From contig NZ_LYVP01000020.1 in assembly GCF_001984065.1 (NCBI RefSeq), positions 1 to 64,000 on the forward strand: a stretch of DNA of 64,000 nucleotides, in the 5' to 3' direction. Numbering within the stretch: position 1 is the first letter of the stretch; the number at the start of each line of letters is the position of its first letter. Positions 60,764 to 64,000 of this stretch are shown piece by piece. Origin of the DNA: Pseudomonas sp. KK4 (GTDB lineage Bacteria; Pseudomonadota; Gammaproteobacteria; Pseudomonadales; Pseudomonadaceae). A model generated the notes under the pieces. The model searched no databases, was not told the origin of the DNA, and saw only the letters and a program-made list of their open reading frames with translations. The position numbers and the translations under genes were made by a program.

Positions 60764-61267
60764 TTAGCGACTGGCCTGCAACGCCTTGGCCATCTGCAGG
60801 TGATTGTGCAGCTTGGGCAGGGTTTCTTCAGCGAACGCCTTGATCTGCGGCACGTCGGTGGTCTGCGCCGTTTGCTGAAGTTGCTCGATGGCCTCCTGGG
60901 TGGTTTTCACCTGACTGGCGGCGTAGGCCTCGTCGAAGTTGGTGCCTTCCATAACCTGGGGCATCAAGGCCTTGGCCTTGTCCACCACCTCTTCCCGCGG
61001 GGCCACCGGCAAGTCCAGTTGTTTGGCGATTTTCGCCAGGTGCTGGTTGGCGGTGGTGCGGTCGTTGATCACCACAATGGTGTAATCCTTGACCTCTTTG
61101 GATTCGGACTTCTGATGCGCCAGGCGACTGGCTTCGATCTCGGCGATGCCCTGGGCTGAAGCATCGTTGATGAATTCTGTGGGCGTCTGGGCGAACGCGG
61201 TGTTGGCACACAGTCCCAGTAACATGACAAAAACGCTGTTGCGAAAACGGGTGGCCATGGGCTTCAT
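60764..61267 (-). CDS. DUF4142 (ferritin-like fold) periplasmic protein
   Basis: This 167-residue protein has a signal peptide (SVFVMLLGLCANTAFA) and the DUF4142 core EFINDASAQGIAEIEASRLA and AKIAKQLDLPVAPREEVVDK. The family is a four-helix ferritin-like fold of unknown function, common in stress regulons. The ATG at 61267 with GGAGG upstream is the chosen start. It follows the small KGG gene on the same strand. Confidence 0.9.
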   Translation of the reverse strand: MKPMATRFRNSVFVMLLGLCANTAFAQTPTEFINDASAQGIAEIEASRLAHQKSESKEVKDYTIVVINDRTTANQHLAKIAKQLDLPVAPREEVVDKAKALMPQVMEGTNFDEAYAASQVKTTQEAIEQLQQTAQTTDVPQIKAFAEETLPKLHNHLQMAKALQASR

Positions 61268-61339
61268 GGTCGCGCCCTCCTCTTCATAGTCAAACGGGAG
61301 CTTTCGCCCCCGTTTCTCAATCAAAACCACCTGAAACCA

Positions 61340-61495
61340 TTACTTCGACTTCTGAGCAGGCTTGCGGCCCATATCGGTTTTAGGCTCTTTGTCGACAGTC
61401 GTGGTGGTGGTTTTCCCACCTTTGCGACCGGCTTCAGAGGCCTTGGTTCGATCGTTGGCGAAGTTTCCCGAGTTGGAGTTTCTTGAGTTAGGCAT
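61340..61495 (-). CDS. KGG domain stress protein (51 aa)
   Basis: A 51-residue hydrophilic protein with the KGG-type repeats ASEAGRKGGKTTTTTVDKEP and ending GRKPAQKSK. Such 'stress-induced' or general stress proteins (GsiB-like) occur in Pseudomonas beside DUF4142 genes. A good AAGAGGT lies upstream. It precedes the DUF4142 gene by 72 bases. Confidence 0.85.
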   Translation of the reverse strand: MPNSRNSNSGNFANDRTKASEAGRKGGKTTTTTVDKEPKTDMGRKPAQKSK

Positions 61496-61612
61496 GATTG
61501 TTTACCTCTTGGGAATGAGCGCGGGTGCTTGAGCCCGCATAGATTCTGAATTTGCCCATGCCAAAAGGTTTAGAAAAATCGTCAGGCGCTGCGACGAACG
61601 GCAGTCAAATAT

Positions 61613-62959
61613 TCAGAGAAGACGCACGTGATGCGCGCGCTTGGCGGTATACATGGCCTCGTCGGCATGCCTGAACAGTTGCTTTTCCTCGGTGCCATTT
61701 TCCGGGTATTGCGCCACGCCGATGCTTGGCTGGATGTGCAGGTTATGCCCGTCCAACCGCAAGGGTTGGGCCAGCACCTGACGGATTTTCCCTGCCACGC
61801 ATTCGGCGTCGCCCGAGGCGTGGATGCTGTGCAGCAACACCACGAACTCGTCCCCGCCGATGCGCGCCACGGTGTCGGTTTCCCGCACGCAGCCCTTGAG
61901 TCGGTTGGCCACGGTTTGCAACAGCATGTCCCCGACCCCATGGCCGTGGGTGTCGTTGACCTCCTTGAAGCGATCCAGGTCGACGTACAGCAGCGCCATA
62001 CGCCCACTGGCGGCCTGCGCCGATTGCAACGCAGCCTTGAGCCGATCCCGCAACAGCTCGCGATTGGGCAGTTGGGTCAACTGGTCGTACTGGGCCATGC
62101 GTTGCAGCCGCGCGTGCAATTGCTTGCGTTCGATCGCCGTGGCGACCTGGGCACAGACATACTGCAACAGTTCTTTATCCTGCTCGGTGTAACGCTCGCC
62201 GCCCGGGATGCTTTTGACGATCAACGCGCCAATGGTGCCGTTTTGCGAGTTCAGCGGTACCCCCAGCCAGCAGGGTGCGTTCTGCCCGGTGAACAGTGTT
62301 TCGTAACCAATGCGCGGCGCCTCCTGGTCCGGGTTCAGCAGAATCGGCAGGCCGGTGTTGATGACTTCGGCACACAGGCGCCCGGTGATGGTGCCGGGCT
62401 GTTCTGGCTGCGGCTCGTGGTCGTCGACGTGATAGGGGAAATTGAGCTGCGCGCAGTGTTCGTCATACAGCGCCACGGAAAAATTCAGCGCCGGCAGCCA
62501 CTCACCGATGATCATGTGGATGCGTTTGAACAGCGCCAGCAAGTCCTCCGCCGCATGGGCCGCCTCTGAAATTGCATAGAGTGCCGCCTGCCGCGACTCG
62601 GCCTGCTTGCGCTCGGTAATGTCCCGGGCCACGGCGATGCGCAGTTGATCAACTTCGGACCAACGCGCCGACCACAGGATGTTCACCACCCGGCCATCCT
62701 TGCACAGGTAGCGGTTCTCGAAATTCAGCTTGGGTTCGCCATCCATGATTTCCCGCGCGGCATCGAGGGTGCGCTGGCGATCGGCCGGGTGCACCAGATC
62801 GATCATCTGCCGGCCGATCAACTCGTCGGGGGTGTAGCCGAAAATGCGCTCGCAGGCGGCACTGACAAATACGAAGCGACCCTGTTTGTCGACTGCGCAA
62901 ACGGCGTCCAGCAAGAGGTCGATGTAGCTCGCCAACGGAGCGGAATTTCTGGTGGTCAT
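61613..62959 (-). CDS. PAS-GAF diguanylate cyclase
   Basis: This 448-residue protein has an N-terminal PAS domain (SYIDLLLDAVCAVDKQGRFV) with a PAC-like follow-up, a GAF domain (SEAAHAAEDLLALFKRIHMI) and a C-terminal GGDEF domain with RIGGDEFVVLL and an I-site RETD five residues earlier. It produces c-di-GMP and senses small ligands or redox cues. Start at 62959 (MTTRNSAPLAS). Confidence 0.93.
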   Translation of the reverse strand: MTTRNSAPLASYIDLLLDAVCAVDKQGRFVFVSAACERIFGYTPDELIGRQMIDLVHPADRQRTLDAAREIMDGEPKLNFENRYLCKDGRVVNILWSARWSEVDQLRIAVARDITERKQAESRQAALYAISEAAHAAEDLLALFKRIHMIIGEWLPALNFSVALYDEHCAQLNFPYHVDDHEPQPEQPGTITGRLCAEVINTGLPILLNPDQEAPRIGYETLFTGQNAPCWLGVPLNSQNGTIGALIVKSIPGGERYTEQDKELLQYVCAQVATAIERKQLHARLQRMAQYDQLTQLPNRELLRDRLKAALQSAQAASGRMALLYVDLDRFKEVNDTHGHGVGDMLLQTVANRLKGCVRETDTVARIGGDEFVVLLHSIHASGDAECVAGKIRQVLAQPLRLDGHNLHIQPSIGVAQYPENGTEEKQLFRHADEAMYTAKRAHHVRLL

Positions 62960-63045
62960 GGTGCCCAAAGCGTGTCCGAACGATGCCGCGAAAAGAAAAC
63001 ATCCCTGACCTTATCTACAGCACTGATGCAACCCTGCAATCAGCT

Positions 63046-63684
63046 TCAAGCCTTGTTCGTCACCAGCCCCGGCAATGCATGCGCCAGGGCATTGATGGCG
63101 AAGCCGATGAACATCACCCCGCACAGGCGAGTGATCGCCAATTCATGGCGTTGATACAAGGTACGCACCCGCCGCGCCCCGACAATGCCAATGAGAATAG
63201 CGTAGGCGAAAAGGCCACCGACGAAGCTCAGCAGGATCAGCCAGGGCAGCATCGACCAGGTCAGCAACTCGGCGCGACTCGACAGCAGCGCGGTAAAGGT
63301 CGCCACCGCCACCGGGTAAGCCTTGGGGTTGGTCAGGCCAAACAGGATGCCGTGCCAGAACGGCTGCCGCGCCGGCCCCTGGGGGGCGGCGTCACTGTTG
63401 CGCCGCGCCCGCACCGCCCGCCAGCCGAGCCAGAACAGATACAGCCCACTGAGCACGCCCAGCACATCGAACGCCGTGCTGCCGATCTCCCGCGCCCCGA
63501 CAATCGCCACCAGCGCGGTGCTGCACCACACCACATCCCCCAGCAAATGCCCGCACAAAAAACCCGCCCCCGCCCGCCGCCCATGGGCCGCACCAATGCC
63601 GAACACCGCCAGCACACCGGGTCCTGGAGTAATGCCATAGATAAAGCCCGAGGCGAGAACGGCCATCAGCAGCGATGGGGTCAT
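63046..63684 (-). CDS. LysE/RhtB family amino-acid exporter
   Basis: A 212-residue membrane protein with about six helices and the LysE/RhtB signature GITPGPGVLAVFGIGAAHGR at the N-terminus. It exports amino acids or related small molecules; the substrate is unknown. It lies before a possible promoter of the truncated gene at 63837. Confidence 0.92.
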   Translation of the reverse strand: MTPSLLMAVLASGFIYGITPGPGVLAVFGIGAAHGRRAGAGFLCGHLLGDVVWCSTALVAIVGAREIGSTAFDVLGVLSGLYLFWLGWRAVRARRNSDAAPQGPARQPFWHGILFGLTNPKAYPVAVATFTALLSSRAELLTWSMLPWLILLSFVGGLFAYAILIGIVGARRVRTLYQRHELAITRLCGVMFIGFAINALAHALPGLVTNKA

Positions 63685-63836
63685 GGGACGTCCTTTTGAA
63701 CTGTGTGGGGAATGGTGGCCAGTCTATATCAGGTCAATAAATTTGAACTGGAAGATCTCGACAGATGAAAGGACAGCTCTTCCCCGCCGAGCACGGTGTA
63801 GTATGTTGTATTACAAACAACTACATCGAGACCGCC

Positions 63837-64000
63837 ATGTCAGTCATGTCTCTGCGCGTACCCGACGATATCGCCAACACGCTCGCTAATCTTTCAAAAG
63901 CGACAGGCCGCAGCAAATCATTTTTGGCCGTTGATGCCCTACGTGAATACCTGGCCCGTGAAGCGTGGCAAATCGAAGAAATTCAGAAGGCATTGAAAGA
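63837..64000 (+). CDS. Ribbon-helix-helix protein, antitoxin-like, truncated at the window edge
   Basis: The visible 54 residues (MSVMSLRVPDDIANTLANLS then KATGRSKSFLAVDALREYLA) form a CopG/ParD/RelB-like ribbon-helix-helix DNA-binding protein. The rest lies beyond 64000. An imperfect palindrome tagtatgttgta / ttacaaacaacta at 63800-63824 may be its operator. A toxin gene may follow outside the window. Confidence 0.8.
   Translation, partial: MSVMSLRVPDDIANTLANLSKATGRSKSFLAVDALREYLAREAWQIEEIQKALK

Noticed and set aside
1..64000. CRISPR arrays
   Set aside because: No regularly spaced repeats of CRISPR type; the recurrent repeats are scattered REP doublets.

Overview
This window is a chromosomal segment of a fluorescent pseudomonad. 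Gene content and order point to the Pseudomonas fluorescens group: algU-mucA-mucB-mucD beside nadB, ygfX-sdhE-ygfZ, dapA-bamC-purC, tctDE/tctCBA, phaG, and many copies of the 'gggagcgggcttgctcgcga' REP family. All calls are read from the sequence; no database search was run.

Layout. 1-7210 is ordinary core/accessory chromosome: a D-2-hydroxyacid dehydrogenase, ycgL, rnd, a methyltransferase translationally coupled to the lipid A phosphoethanolamine transferase eptA, a CHMI-type isomerase, a LysR regulator and a DUF1508 protein. 7211-15604 is an AT-rich 8.4-kb integrative island in the 3' end of tRNA-Ser(CGA). Its ends carry an 18-bp att duplication, a duplicated terminator and matching paired integrase arm repeats. 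It encodes a tyrosine integrase, a five-gene operon of unrecognised proteins (two with Cys4 zinc-ribbon-like ends, one with an HNH-like motif), a membrane-anchored protein, a serine recombinase under a perfect inverted repeat, a Rap1a/Tai-like secreted protein and a coiled-coil gene behind a LexA-type box. 15588-32201 is core: tRNA-Ser, purC, an MBL hydrolase, bamC, dapA, gcvR, bcp, a PerM-like permease, tusA, a BepA-like protease, the envelope-stress operon algU-mucAB-mucD (no mucC), nadB, ygfX-sdhE, ygfZ and an HDOD protein.

32343-38820 is a tricarboxylate uptake locus: the two-component system TctDE divergent from TctCBA plus an AbrB-type permease. 38914-41827 holds ung, an enoyl-CoA hydratase-family gene and two Tyr-rich lipoproteins. 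42113-52108 is a complete guanidine utilisation operon: a guanidine-I (ykkC) riboswitch, an ABC importer, two DUF1989 proteins (carboxyguanidine deiminase subunits), a biotin-dependent guanidine/urea carboxylase and allophanate hydrolase. The carboxylase contains a 123-bp REP doublet inserted in frame, which encodes 41 extra residues.

52311-64000 is a mixed region: a GGDEF protein, a CWC protein, a pseudouridine synthase, phaG, tRNA-Gly(CCC), a DJ-1/PfpI protein, a hicAB toxin-antitoxin pair, a methyltransferase pseudogene with an internal deletion, tam, a low-affinity iron permease-like protein, DUF4142 and KGG stress proteins, a PAS-GAF-GGDEF protein, a LysE exporter and a truncated antitoxin-like gene at the edge.

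The most unusual items are the in-frame REP insertion in the carboxylase, the compact tRNA-Ser island with its uncharacterised operon and putative small RNA, and the operator-like sites (LexA box, resolvase inverted repeat) inside that island.
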